Assembly: GCF_008704495.1 (NCBI RefSeq)
Contig: NZ_CP023699.1
Coordinates: 8,680,001 to 8,744,000, forward strand
DNA from: Streptomyces kanamyceticus
GTDB lineage: Bacteria > Actinomycetota > Actinomycetes > Streptomycetales > Streptomycetaceae
Direction of reading: 5' to 3'
Length of the DNA stretch: 64,000 nucleotides
Shown: positions 47,847 through 55,925 of the stretch, one piece after another
Position numbering within the stretch: the first letter of the stretch is position 1
Layout: every line of letters starts with the position of its first letter
Program-made: the position numbers and the translations under genes
Notes under the pieces: generated by a model
Databases searched by the model: none
The model's input: the letters and a program-made list of their open reading frames with translations, nothing else
What the model was told of the DNA's origin: nothing

Positions 47847-48830
47847 TCAGCCGGCGAGGAGTTCCGTGAACCGCTGCGTGTTGATGTTCCCGCCGGAGGC
47901 GATCACGCCGATCCTGCGGGGCGCGGCCCCGCGCGACGGCGCTTCGACGCGCCCGGCCATCAGCGCGGCGAGGGCGGTGGCCCCGCTGGGCTCCAGAACG
48001 ATCTTCAGGCGTTCGAAGGCGAACCGCATGGCGGCGATGATCTCCGCGTCGCCGACGAGCGAAACCCCGTCGACCAGACGCCGGTTGACGGCGAAGGTGA
48101 TCTCGCCGGGCGTGGGCAGCGCCTGGCCGTCGGCGATGGTCCGGGGCACGGGGATGGTGACGCGTTCACCGCTCGCCAGGGAGCGCTTGGTGTCGTCGCC
48201 CGCCTCGGGTTCGACGCCGATGACCGCGGTGGCGGGGTGGAGTTCCTTGACGGCGGTGGCGGATCCGGCGATGAGACCGCCGCCTCCGACGGGCACGACG
48301 AGGGCGTCGAGCGGTCCCGTCTCCTCGACGAGTTCGAGCGCCGCGGTGCCCTGACCCGCGATGACGTGCGGGTGGTCGTAGGGCGGGATGAGCGCGAGGC
48401 CGCGGTCGGCGGCGAGCGCCTCGCCGAGGGCGGTGCGCTCCTCGGTGTAGCGGTCGTAGGTGACGATCTCCGCGCCGTAGCCCGCGGTGGCCTCCCGCTT
48501 GGACAGCGGGGCGTCCTCGGGCATGAGGATGACCGCGGTGGTGCCGAGTTCGCGGGCGGCCAGGGCGGTGGCCTGGGCGTGGTTGCCCGAGGAGTACGCG
48601 GCGACGCCCTTGGCGAGGCGCTCGGCGGGCAGCTGGGCGGCGGCGTTGTAGGCGCCGCGGAACTTGAAGGCTCCGACGCGCTGGAAGTTCTCGCACTTGA
48701 TGAAAACTTCGGCGCCGACCAGGGCGTTCAGGGTCCGCGACGTGAGCACGGGGGTGCGATGGGCGATGCCGTCGAGGCGCGCGGCGGCCTGCCGTACGTC
48801 GTCGAAGGTGACGGGGAGCGCTGCGGCCAT
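47847..48830 (-). CDS. PLP-dependent threonine/serine/hydroxyaspartate dehydratase
   Basis: 327 residues; ATG 48830 follows GAGG. Fold type II PLP enzyme: the PLP Lys is Lys56 in VGAFKFRGAYN, the phosphate loop is VPVGGGGLIAGSA, and SSGNHAQATALAARELG is the substrate loop. There is no regulatory ACT domain, so it is the short catabolic type (threonine ammonia-lyase, serine racemase or threo-3-hydroxyaspartate dehydratase). Hydroxyaspartate dehydration gives oxaloacetate, which would fit the dicarboxylate genes downstream, but threonine is equally possible. Confidence 0.87.
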   Translation of the reverse strand: MAAALPVTFDDVRQAAARLDGIAHRTPVLTSRTLNALVGAEVFIKCENFQRVGAFKFRGAYNAAAQLPAERLAKGVAAYSSGNHAQATALAARELGTTAVILMPEDAPLSKREATAGYGAEIVTYDRYTEERTALGEALAADRGLALIPPYDHPHVIAGQGTAALELVEETGPLDALVVPVGGGGLIAGSATAVKELHPATAVIGVEPEAGDDTKRSLASGERVTIPVPRTIADGQALPTPGEITFAVNRRLVDGVSLVGDAEIIAAMRFAFERLKIVLEPSGATALAALMAGRVEAPSRGAAPRRIGVIASGGNINTQRFTELLAG

Positions 48831-48908
48831 GATGAGTCCTCACGGGGTGCGGCGGGGCTGCGACGGGGGTGCGGTGGGGATGCCGACGTGATGTGATTGT
48901 TGCGCGTT

Positions 48909-48924
48909 TGATCGTGCTTGATCA
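48909..48924. promoter_or_regulatory. TGATC-N6-GATCA dyad upstream of the dehydratase gene
   Basis: A perfect 5-bp-arm inverted repeat about 80 bases before the dehydratase start, in an A/T-richer stretch (GTTTGATCGTGCTTGATCAC). It could be an operator for the dehydratase-lysR transcript. The rest of 48831-49087 shows only spacer and the response-regulator promoter region. Confidence 0.35.
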
Positions 48925-49087
48925 CGGTAGTCGGTTCAGAACTGCCTCGGGCGAGGTCGGTGTAGTGAGCGGTTGCGGCGCGGCCCCGGAACGGAGCGTT
49001 CGGTTTCGGCACGGCGCATGACGCACGGGAACACTCGTCAACTCGCCTTTGGCATAGTCTGGTTGGTGGAGTGAGGGGGCTCAACTC

Positions 49088-49651
49088 ATGGCGCCGGATG
49101 CGAAGATCCTCATCGTCGATGATCACGCGGACACCCTGTTCGCGCTCGAAAGTGCGCTGGAACCTCTGCACTACGAACTGATCTGTGTCACCAACGGCGA
49201 CGACGCGCTCAAACAGATACTCCGGGGCGACATCGGCCTGGTCCTGCTCGATGTGCGCATGCCCGGCTCCGGCGGTCTCGACGTGGTGCGCTACATGCGC
49301 CGCCTGGAGCAGACCCAGCACATTCCGATCCTGCTGCTCACCGGCTTCGGCATGAGCCGCGAGCTGGCCGCCGCGGCCTTCATGTTCGGGGTGGCCGACG
49401 TGATCCTGAAACCCGTCGACCCGTGGACGCTGCGCACGAAGGTGCGCTACCTCTACGAGTCGTACGTCCGGACGTGCGCCCTCCAGCGGGAACTGGACGC
49501 CTTACGCGCCAACGGCTCCGTCATACCGCCCCGCGACCACGGCTCCTCGGACCGCGCGGAGCCGGACCCGCCGCCTCCGCGCGTTCCCGAGCAGCCTTCC
49601 GCGACGCATCGCCCCGCCGAGCACCGTGGGGCTACGCCTCGTACTCGGTGA
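49088..49651 (+). CDS. Orphan response-regulator receiver protein
   Basis: 187 residues. Receiver domain 5-125: acidic pocket VDDHAD, phospho-acceptor Asp55 in LVLLDVRMPG, Thr in LLLTGFG, Lys in ILKPVD. The C-terminal 50 residues are Pro/Arg-rich and disordered-looking, with no DNA-binding domain, so it acts through protein contact or is a single-domain relay. No histidine kinase gene is adjacent. Codon 139 is TTA (49502-49504), so completion needs the bldA tRNA. Its last 20 bases overlap the convergent acetyltransferase gene. Confidence 0.87.
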   Translation: MAPDAKILIVDDHADTLFALESALEPLHYELICVTNGDDALKQILRGDIGLVLLDVRMPGSGGLDVVRYMRRLEQTQHIPILLLTGFGMSRELAAAAFMFGVADVILKPVDPWTLRTKVRYLYESYVRTCALQRELDALRANGSVIPPRDHGSSDRAEPDPPPPRVPEQPSATHRPAEHRGATPRTR

Positions 49652-50165
49652 GGTCGATGGCGTACACGTGCAGGGGGTGGCCGGAGACCGGGTGGGCCGT
49701 CTCGCGTTCCAGGGTCATGCCGAGTTTGCGGATGACGTTGGCGGAGGCGTGGTTCCCGGGGCGGTCGATGCTGATGACGCGGTCGAGGCCGCGGTCCTGG
49801 AGGGCGAATTCAAGGGTGGCCTGCGCGGCCTCGGAGGCGTAGCCCTGGCCCCAGAACTGGGCGCCGAGCCGCCAGCTGATCGCCGCGTCGGGCAGCGCTT
49901 CGGGGAGGAACTCCGGAATGGAGAGGCCGGTGAAACCGGCGAGCTCGCCGGAGGCGAGGAGCTCGACGGCGAAGAGGCCGAAGCCCTCGTCGTCCCACTC
50001 CTCCTCCCAGCGCTCGATGGCCTCGGCCGTGGTGTCCGGGTCGTGGCTGGGGCCCTCTTCGCTCCAGCGCATGACCTGGGGGTCCGCGTTGATGTCCGTC
50101 ATGGGCGCGAGGTCGTCGTCGCGCCAGCGGCGCAGGAGGAGGCGGGGGGTGCGGATCTCGGTCAT
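49632..50165 (-). CDS. GNAT acetyltransferase, RimJ/RimL type
   Basis: 177 residues from ATG 50165. RTPRLLLRRWRDDDLAPMTDINADPQVMRW start, WRLGAQFWGQGYASEAAQATLEFAL acetyl-CoA loop and RPGNHASANVIRKLGMTLERE are typical of RimJ/RimL ribosomal-protein or antibiotic acetyltransferases. Target unknown. It overlaps the response-regulator end by 20 bases tail to tail and follows no promoter signal that I can recognise. Confidence 0.9.
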   Translation of the reverse strand: MTEIRTPRLLLRRWRDDDLAPMTDINADPQVMRWSEEGPSHDPDTTAEAIERWEEEWDDEGFGLFAVELLASGELAGFTGLSIPEFLPEALPDAAISWRLGAQFWGQGYASEAAQATLEFALQDRGLDRVISIDRPGNHASANVIRKLGMTLERETAHPVSGHPLHVYAIDLTEYEA

Positions 50166-50227
50166 GGCCCTCATCCTGCCGGGGCCGGGCGCGGTGGTGG
50201 TAATCGGCAGGCCGCCGCGCCCGCGGA

Positions 50228-50262
50228 GGGGCCGCCTCGGAGGAGGACCTCGAGGCGGCCCC
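50228..50262. terminator. Terminator hairpin after chitinase 3
   Basis: GGGGCCGCCTCG and CGAGGCGGCCCC form a perfect 12-bp stem with an 11-base loop, 47 bases after the chitinase 3 stop and just before the GNAT gene on the same strand. Confidence 0.75.
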
Positions 50263-50308
50263 GACCCGTGTGCCGTCCGCGCCGGGCGGGCGGCGAGCGC
50301 CGCGGTGG

Positions 50309-52624
50309 TTACCTCAGACCGCGATCCAGGGCGTTGAACAGGACGTTGTTCGAGGTGTCTCCCGACATCTCCCAGATCATGCCGCCGAGCAGACCCTTGG
50401 ACTTGATGTACTGGGTCTTCTTCTCGATGGACCAGGCGTCGTCGAAGGACCACCACTGGCCGTTCGCCCCGGTGTAGCCGTACGTCGAGATGGACTGCTC
50501 GTCGTGGTAGACGGTCAGGTTCGGGAAGGCGGCGACGAGGTTGTCGTAGCCGCGGGTGCCCGCCTCCTCCTGGAACTGGCCGGGCGCGGCGCCGTTGGCG
50601 CTCTGCCACTCGCCGTGCGCGCCGCCCTCGGCGACCTGCTGCCAGCCGCGCCCGTAGAACGGGAAGCCGATGGTCAGCTTGCGCGGCTTGATGCCCTGAT
50701 CCGTGTACACCTTCACCGCGTCGTCGATGCTGAAGTCGGTGGGGTACGGGCTCTGTGCGTCCTTGTACAGGTTGGCCTGGTGGCCGGTGCGGTTCGGTTC
50801 CCAGGAGTTGTCGCTGCCCGCGCCGTGGAAGTCGTAGCCCTGGACGTTGCCGAAGTCCAGGTGCTTGAAGACCTCCTTGATGTCCCAGCCGTCGTTGATC
50901 TTCTTGGCGTCGGCCGGGGTGAAGGCGGTGAGCAGCCGGTGGCTGCCGCCGAGCGCGTCGAGCTGCTTGCGGAACTCGGCGATCAGCGCGGTGTTGTTGG
51001 CCTTGTCGTCCGTGCTCCAGTGGTTGCCGGGGTGGCCGTCCGGTGATCCGGGCCACTCCCAGTCCAGGTCGAAGCCGTCGAAGATCCCGGCGGCGACGCC
51101 GTCACCGCCCGCTCCGTTGTACGCGGGCAGATTGCCCTTGATGTACATGTCGATGCAGGACTTGACGAACTTCTTCCGCGAGTCGTCCGTCTTGGCGACG
51201 TCGGAGAAGTACTTGGAGTACGTCCAGCCACCGAGCGAGACGACGACCTTGAGGTTCGGGTGCTTGGCCTTGAGCTTCTTCAGCTGGTTGAAGTTGCCGC
51301 GCAGCTTGCCCCAGCCGTCGTCGGCGACGCCGTCCACGGACTGCCCGGCGGGGAAGGCCCGGCCGTAGTCGGCCTCGGCGTCCCCGGCCCCGTCGCCCTG
51401 GTTGGGGTCCTGGGGGTTCTGCGTGGTGCCCTTGGTGACGCCGTTGAGGCAGGTGAGGTTCTTGGGGTCGATGTTGGCGAAGGCGTAGTTGATGACGTCG
51501 AGCTTGGCCGCGGCGCCGGACGTCTCCAGGTCCCGCACGAAGTACTGGCGGCCGTAGATGCCCCACTGCACGAAGTAGCCGACCTTGGCGTAGCCGTCCT
51601 GGCCGACGGGGTCCTTGGTGGTGACGGAGAGGGCGTTGCTCGCGGGCGACGCGTTGTCGGCGGCGTCCCGCGCCTTGACGGTGAAGGAGTAGTCCGTCGC
51701 GGGGGCGAGTCCGGTCACGGTGCTGGTGAGGGTGTCGGCCGGCAGGCTCTCCACGAGGGTCGTGCCGCGGTAGACGTCGTACGCGGCGACGCGCTGGTTG
51801 TCGGTGGCCGCGTCCCAGGCGAGCTTCACGGTGCTCGAAGTGACGTCGCTGGAGCGGAGGTTGCGGGGCGCGGTGGGCGGCACGGTGTCCGTCGCCGGGT
51901 CCACGGTGGTCGCGCTGACGGGGGCACTGGCCTCCCCGGTGTTGCCGCGCGAGTCCTTGGCCCGGACGCTGAACTGGTAGGCGGTCGCCGGTTCCAGGCC
52001 GCGCACCGTGGCCTGGGTGGTGGCGCTGGCCGCCACGACGGTGGTGCCGCGCAGCACCTCGTACGAGGCGACGGGGAAGTCGCCCTGCGCGGCCGCCGCC
52101 CACTTCAGGCTGACCGTGCGGGCGGTGGCGTCGGCGACGCTGAGCCCGGTGGGGGCCTTCGGGGGCACGGCCGCGGTGCCGTCGCACTTGTCGCCGTTGA
52201 TGAGGCAGCCGGTGGGGGGCTTGAGCTGGCCGCTGCCGCGGAAGGTGTAGCTGTAGGGCTCGGTGTCACGGCCCGCGGGGACGCGGGCGTTGTAGTACGC
52301 GGGCGTCACGACCACGTGCCTGCCCTTGACCTCGGCGGTGCCGTGGGTGTGGTCGCTGATGGTGACGCCTTCGGGCAGGTCGAACTCCAGGGACCAGGTG
52401 TCGACGGCGGTGTCGCCGCTGTTCTTCACGACGAACTTGCCGGTCCAGGACGAGCCGCTGCCCTCGCTGCTGAAGGTGGCGGTGAGTTTGGCGGCCGCGA
52501 TGGCGGGGGCCGCGAGTGAGGTGAGTCCGGCAAGCGCCAGGGCGAGCACGGCGAGAACGGCGACGATGCGTCGGGGCGCGGCTAACACCGCGCGGGGTCT
52601 GGCGGTGGATCTGAGTGGGGACAC
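50309..52624 (-). CDS. Secreted chitinase 3, CBM2 + 2 FnIII + GH18
   Basis: 771 residues from GTG 52624, five bases after AAGGAGAG. Signal peptide to about residue 44; carbohydrate-binding module of family 2 (45-150); two fibronectin-III domains (155-240, 250-338) as spacers; GH18 barrel 345-771 with DGFDLDWE, giving Asp516, Asp519, Asp521 and Glu523. The layout matches large Streptomyces exochitinases. Codon 14 is TTA (52583-52585), making translation bldA-dependent. The promoter has the same elements as chitinase 2. Confidence 0.94.
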   Translation of the reverse strand: MSPLRSTARPRAVLAAPRRIVAVLAVLALALAGLTSLAAPAIAAAKLTATFSSEGSGSSWTGKFVVKNSGDTAVDTWSLEFDLPEGVTISDHTHGTAEVKGRHVVVTPAYYNARVPAGRDTEPYSYTFRGSGQLKPPTGCLINGDKCDGTAAVPPKAPTGLSVADATARTVSLKWAAAAQGDFPVASYEVLRGTTVVAASATTQATVRGLEPATAYQFSVRAKDSRGNTGEASAPVSATTVDPATDTVPPTAPRNLRSSDVTSSTVKLAWDAATDNQRVAAYDVYRGTTLVESLPADTLTSTVTGLAPATDYSFTVKARDAADNASPASNALSVTTKDPVGQDGYAKVGYFVQWGIYGRQYFVRDLETSGAAAKLDVINYAFANIDPKNLTCLNGVTKGTTQNPQDPNQGDGAGDAEADYGRAFPAGQSVDGVADDGWGKLRGNFNQLKKLKAKHPNLKVVVSLGGWTYSKYFSDVAKTDDSRKKFVKSCIDMYIKGNLPAYNGAGGDGVAAGIFDGFDLDWEWPGSPDGHPGNHWSTDDKANNTALIAEFRKQLDALGGSHRLLTAFTPADAKKINDGWDIKEVFKHLDFGNVQGYDFHGAGSDNSWEPNRTGHQANLYKDAQSPYPTDFSIDDAVKVYTDQGIKPRKLTIGFPFYGRGWQQVAEGGAHGEWQSANGAAPGQFQEEAGTRGYDNLVAAFPNLTVYHDEQSISTYGYTGANGQWWSFDDAWSIEKKTQYIKSKGLLGGMIWEMSGDTSNNVLFNALDRGLR

Positions 52625-53125
52625 GGCTCTCCTTGGGGGAGGTGAGGCGTCCGTCCGTGCCGGGCCCCCCGAAGCCGGGGAACGGTCCGATGAGACAGGG
52701 ATCGGACGCGCTTCCTGCGGTACAGACCTCTTAGAGAACCACCCACCGTGGGCATGTCAACGAGGGCGGGAGAGCGCTGGACCGTACCAATTCGCGGCGC
52801 CGAACCCCCGGCCGGGCTTCCGTCCTCGTAAAGGACTGGACCAATTCGAGAAGATTTTGCTTCGCTTTGACTCGGCGTCAGGGCGATGGCGGCCCCAACT
52901 CGCCTGCGGTGACCGTGAGATGGGCGCGCCGCGGCCCGTGTTCCGGTGGTGTCCGATGAGGCGGCGCGGAGGGGTCGCCCGTGGGTCCGGGGCGGCGATC
53001 TTCGGCCGTTCACGCGCTGGCCTGCGGGTATTCATCGCCCGTCGGGATCATTTGTGTGCGGCGTCACAGAGAATCCTCAGATTACTCGGGCATGCTTCCC
53101 GGCAACCGAGCGAGGGGAGCGAAGG
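52625..53125. promoter_or_regulatory. Intergenic region with chitinase 3 promoter and protease promoter
   Basis: 501 bases, no gene. Minus strand: TTGACA (52760-52755), 17 bp, TCTCTA (52737-52732). Boxes TGGTACGGTCCA (52789-52778) and TGGTCCAGTCCT (52843-52832), the latter within CGAATTGGTCCAGTCCTT, one base different from chitinase 2. GGTCTGTACC recurs at 52728-52719, as in chitinase 1. Towards 53125 the sequence is plus-strand leader of the protease, with GGGGAG eight bases before its ATG; I see nothing else there. Confidence 0.7.
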
Positions 53126-53869
53126 ATGGCGATGCGCGTACGGCTGGGCCGCAGGCACCTGCGGGCACTGCTTGCCATGGGCGCCCTGTTCTCGTGTCTC
53201 GCGCTCGCGGACAGGAACGAGCTGCCCCATGCCGTCACGCCGACCGTGCGGTCCGGGCCGCCCGCGGAGGCGGCGCGGGTCGGCGCCCTCTTCGAGGGCG
53301 GCCTGGCAGGGCACCACTTCTGCACCGCGTCCGTGGTGCACAGCAAGGGCCGCGACCTCATCGTCACCGCGGGCCACTGCCTCAGCGACGGCAAGGGCAT
53401 CACCTTCGCCCCCGGCTACCACGACGGCAAGGCCCCCTACGGCCTGTGGACGATCGAGCGCGTCTACGCCGAGGACCACTGGACCCACGGCGGGGACGAG
53501 GACCACGACCTCGCCTTCGCCGTCCTCGAAACCCGGAAGGGACGGCACGTCGAGGACGTGACCGGGGCCAACACCCTGGACACCACGGCGGGCACCGAGC
53601 ACCGCGTCACGGTCACCGGCTACCCCGCCGACGAGGACGCCCCGCGCAGCTGCACCAGCACCGCGAACCGCTTCCGAGCGGGCCAGCAGCGCATCGGCTG
53701 CCCCGGCTTCAGCAGCGGCACCAGCGGCAGCCCGTGGGTCACCGCCGACGGCCATCTGATCGGTGTCCTCGGTGGCTACCACGACGGCGGCGACACCCCC
53801 GACGTGTCGTACAGCGTGATCCTCGACATGGAGGCGGCCGCCCTCTACGCCAAGGCGGCGCACGGCTGA
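53126..53869 (+). CDS. Secreted trypsin-like serine protease (S1 family)
   Basis: 247 residues from ATG 53126. N-terminal signal or anchor segment (residues 8-28). Catalytic triad His84 (TAGHC), Asp128 (EDHDLAF) and Ser202 (GTSGSPW) are present, with Cys pairs around them. Closest in style to the glutamyl-endopeptidase/V8-like group and the trypsin-like peptidases of Streptomyces. No prodomain typical of alpha-lytic proteases is seen. Substrate preference unknown. It is divergent from chitinase 3. Confidence 0.9.
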   Translation: MAMRVRLGRRHLRALLAMGALFSCLALADRNELPHAVTPTVRSGPPAEAARVGALFEGGLAGHHFCTASVVHSKGRDLIVTAGHCLSDGKGITFAPGYHDGKAPYGLWTIERVYAEDHWTHGGDEDHDLAFAVLETRKGRHVEDVTGANTLDTTAGTEHRVTVTGYPADEDAPRSCTSTANRFRAGQQRIGCPGFSSGTSGSPWVTADGHLIGVLGGYHDGGDTPDVSYSVILDMEAAALYAKAAHG

Positions 53870-53876
53870 CCCGCGC

Positions 53877-55109
53877 TCAGCTCCCCTCGGCGGCGAACAG
53901 CCGCCCGGTGAGCCTGTCCAGGAAGGACTCGTCCACCGGCGGTGCCGTGATGCCCCGCTCGGCCAGCATCGCGGTGACACGGGACGGAGCGAGGTCCGGA
54001 AGCCGGTGCGCGGGCGTGGCCACCACCAGGTAGGGAAGCATCTCGAACATCGCGTAGAGGGAGCGGGCGGGCCGCGTACGCCGGTTGGCCCTGAGGAGCG
54101 CGAGCCATTCGTCGACCGGCAGGACGGCGATGTCGTGTCCGCCCCGGCGCAGGGCACGCACCGCGTCGTTGAGCGGGAACGGGGTGGGGTCGTGGAGGTT
54201 GAACACCCGCGGCCGGTCGCGCCGGGGCGCGTCGGGGGCCAGCGCCGTGATCACGCGACCGGCGTGGTCGACGGCGCAGACCGGCACCGAGGGAAGCGTC
54301 GCGGGGGCGGCGCGGAGCTGGACGCACACCTTCATGAGGGTGCTGAGCGGTTCGCCGTCGCCGGACCTGCCGGTGGCGCTGTCGCCGAGGACGAACGGCG
54401 GGCGGTAGACGGCGGCCGGGAGTCCGCGGGCGGCGGCCTGGCGCACCAGCTGTTCGGCCACGTACTTGGAGGCCGGATATCCGAACGTGCCCGAGAAGCC
54501 CAGCGACGGCTCGCTGTCGTCGTGGACCGCGTCGACCGCGCAGGCGCGTGCGGAGATGAAGACCGCCATGGTCGAGACGTGGTGCACGGCCTTGAGCTGA
54601 CCGTACGCCGCGAACCGCAGGACTTCGACGGTTCCTCGCACGTTGGGGATCCGCGCCAGTTCATAGGGATCGTTCATGTTCACGGACGCACCGCAGTGGT
54701 AGACGGCGCCGATGGACTGGGCGAGTTCCTGGTAGCGGTCGGGGGCGAGTCCGAAGCGCGGCTGGGTGAAGTCACCCGCGATCGCGGCGACGCGGCCGGG
54801 GTCGGCGCCCACCTCGGCTCCCGTCCCGGCCCCCACCTCCGCGCGTCGGGCGGCGAGCCGTACGGCGGCGGCCCGGTCGTCATCGGCGCGGACCAGGCAC
54901 CGGATGGTCCCTGTCGTGGCGGCCCGCAGTGCGCGCAGCAGGTAGCCGCCCAGGTAGCCGGTCGCGCCGGTCAGCAGGACGTCCGCCGGTGGCGAAGACG
55001 CCGCCGTGGGGCTCGGGCTGATGTCGGCGGGCAGCCGGAGGTCGGACTCCGGGACGGCAAGAGTGGTGGAGGTGGTGGGGGTGGTGGGGGTGCTGGCGCT
55101 CCTGGTCAT
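53877..55109 (-). CDS. Free-standing thioester reductase (SDR, NAD-binding-4)
   Basis: 410 residues. A Ser/Thr/Pro-rich N-terminus contains DLRLPADI, the lead-in typical of thioester reductase domains of PKS/NRPS and carboxylic acid reductases. The extended SDR follows: GATGYLGGYLLRAL (48-61), HVSTMAVF with Thr180, YPASK with Tyr211 and Lys215, and RPPFVLGDSATG. It should reduce an acyl-thioester on the neighbouring carrier protein to an aldehyde, possibly on to an alcohol, releasing the product. It is the last gene of the operon, 15 bases behind the enoyl reductase. Confidence 0.88.
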   Translation of the reverse strand: MTRSASTPTTPTTSTTLAVPESDLRLPADISPSPTAASSPPADVLLTGATGYLGGYLLRALRAATTGTIRCLVRADDDRAAAVRLAARRAEVGAGTGAEVGADPGRVAAIAGDFTQPRFGLAPDRYQELAQSIGAVYHCGASVNMNDPYELARIPNVRGTVEVLRFAAYGQLKAVHHVSTMAVFISARACAVDAVHDDSEPSLGFSGTFGYPASKYVAEQLVRQAAARGLPAAVYRPPFVLGDSATGRSGDGEPLSTLMKVCVQLRAAPATLPSVPVCAVDHAGRVITALAPDAPRRDRPRVFNLHDPTPFPLNDAVRALRRGGHDIAVLPVDEWLALLRANRRTRPARSLYAMFEMLPYLVVATPAHRLPDLAPSRVTAMLAERGITAPPVDESFLDRLTGRLFAAEGS

Positions 55110-55124
55110 GGCGGGTGATTCCCC

Positions 55125-55919
55125 TCATGCTCGCTCGTTCAGCATCGAGGCGTACGCGGGGTGGGTGATGGACAGGCCGCCGTCGGCGTGGATGAGCTGG
55201 CCGGTGATCCAGCTCGCGGCGGGCGACGCGAGGAACAGCACCACCTGCGCGAACTCCTCGGGAGTACCGAGCCTGCGCAGCGGCGTGCCCGCCCTGGCCG
55301 CGGTCTCAAGGCGGTCGTTGCCCGGCATTCCGGCCCTGGCGTCCCCCTCGATCAGCCCGCCGGAGGCGGTGTTGACCCGGATCCCGGCAGGCCCGTACTC
55401 GACGGCCAGATAGCGGGTGAGCGCTTCGAGGGCGGCTTTGGAGGCGCCGGTCCCGGTGTATCCGGGCAGGGCGCAGCCCGCGCCGGAGGAGGACACGTTC
55501 ACGATCGCCGCGTGCGGTGCGCGCTCCAGCAGGGGCCGGGCCGCCTGCGCACACCACAGCGCCCCGGCCGCGTTGGTGGACAGCGCGCGGAGCCAGTCGC
55601 GTTCGCGGACGGCGTCCGGGGCGTTGAACCGGCCCGCGGCGGCGTTGTTGACCAGGACGTGCAGACGGCCGTGCCGCTCGGCCACGTCGTCGAACAGCGC
55701 GGTGACGGCGCCCCGATCGGCGACGTTGCCGGGCAGGAGCCGTGCCAGGCCGCCGCTGTCGAGCACGTCCTGCACGGTCTGCCGCGCCGTGTCGGGGTCG
55801 CGGAAGCAGTTGACGACGACGTACGCGCCCTCGCGGGCGAACGCCTGGGTGATGTGCCTGCCGATGCCCCGGCCGCCGCCGGTGACCAGCACGACCTTGT
55901 CCACGAAGCGTCCGGTCAT
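55125..55919 (-). CDS. FabL-like enoyl-ACP reductase (SDR, Tyr-x6-Lys)
   Basis: 264 residues. Rossmann GGGRGIGRHITQAF. The active site is Tyr154-x6-Lys161 in GYTGTGASKAALEALTRYLAVEYGP, the spacing of enoyl-ACP reductases FabI/FabL and not the Tyr-x3-Lys of ketoreductases; the sequence around it is very like Bacillus FabL. Ser at NVSSSGAG and Asn116 are also seen. It should reduce trans-2-enoyl-ACP with NADPH. FabG-like annotations of such genes miss this spacing. It lies six bases after the downstream ketosynthase end. Confidence 0.87.
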   Translation of the reverse strand: MTGRFVDKVVLVTGGGRGIGRHITQAFAREGAYVVVNCFRDPDTARQTVQDVLDSGGLARLLPGNVADRGAVTALFDDVAERHGRLHVLVNNAAAGRFNAPDAVRERDWLRALSTNAAGALWCAQAARPLLERAPHAAIVNVSSSGAGCALPGYTGTGASKAALEALTRYLAVEYGPAGIRVNTASGGLIEGDARAGMPGNDRLETAARAGTPLRRLGTPEEFAQVVLFLASPAASWITGQLIHADGGLSITHPAYASMLNERA

Positions 55920-55925
55920 GGCGCG

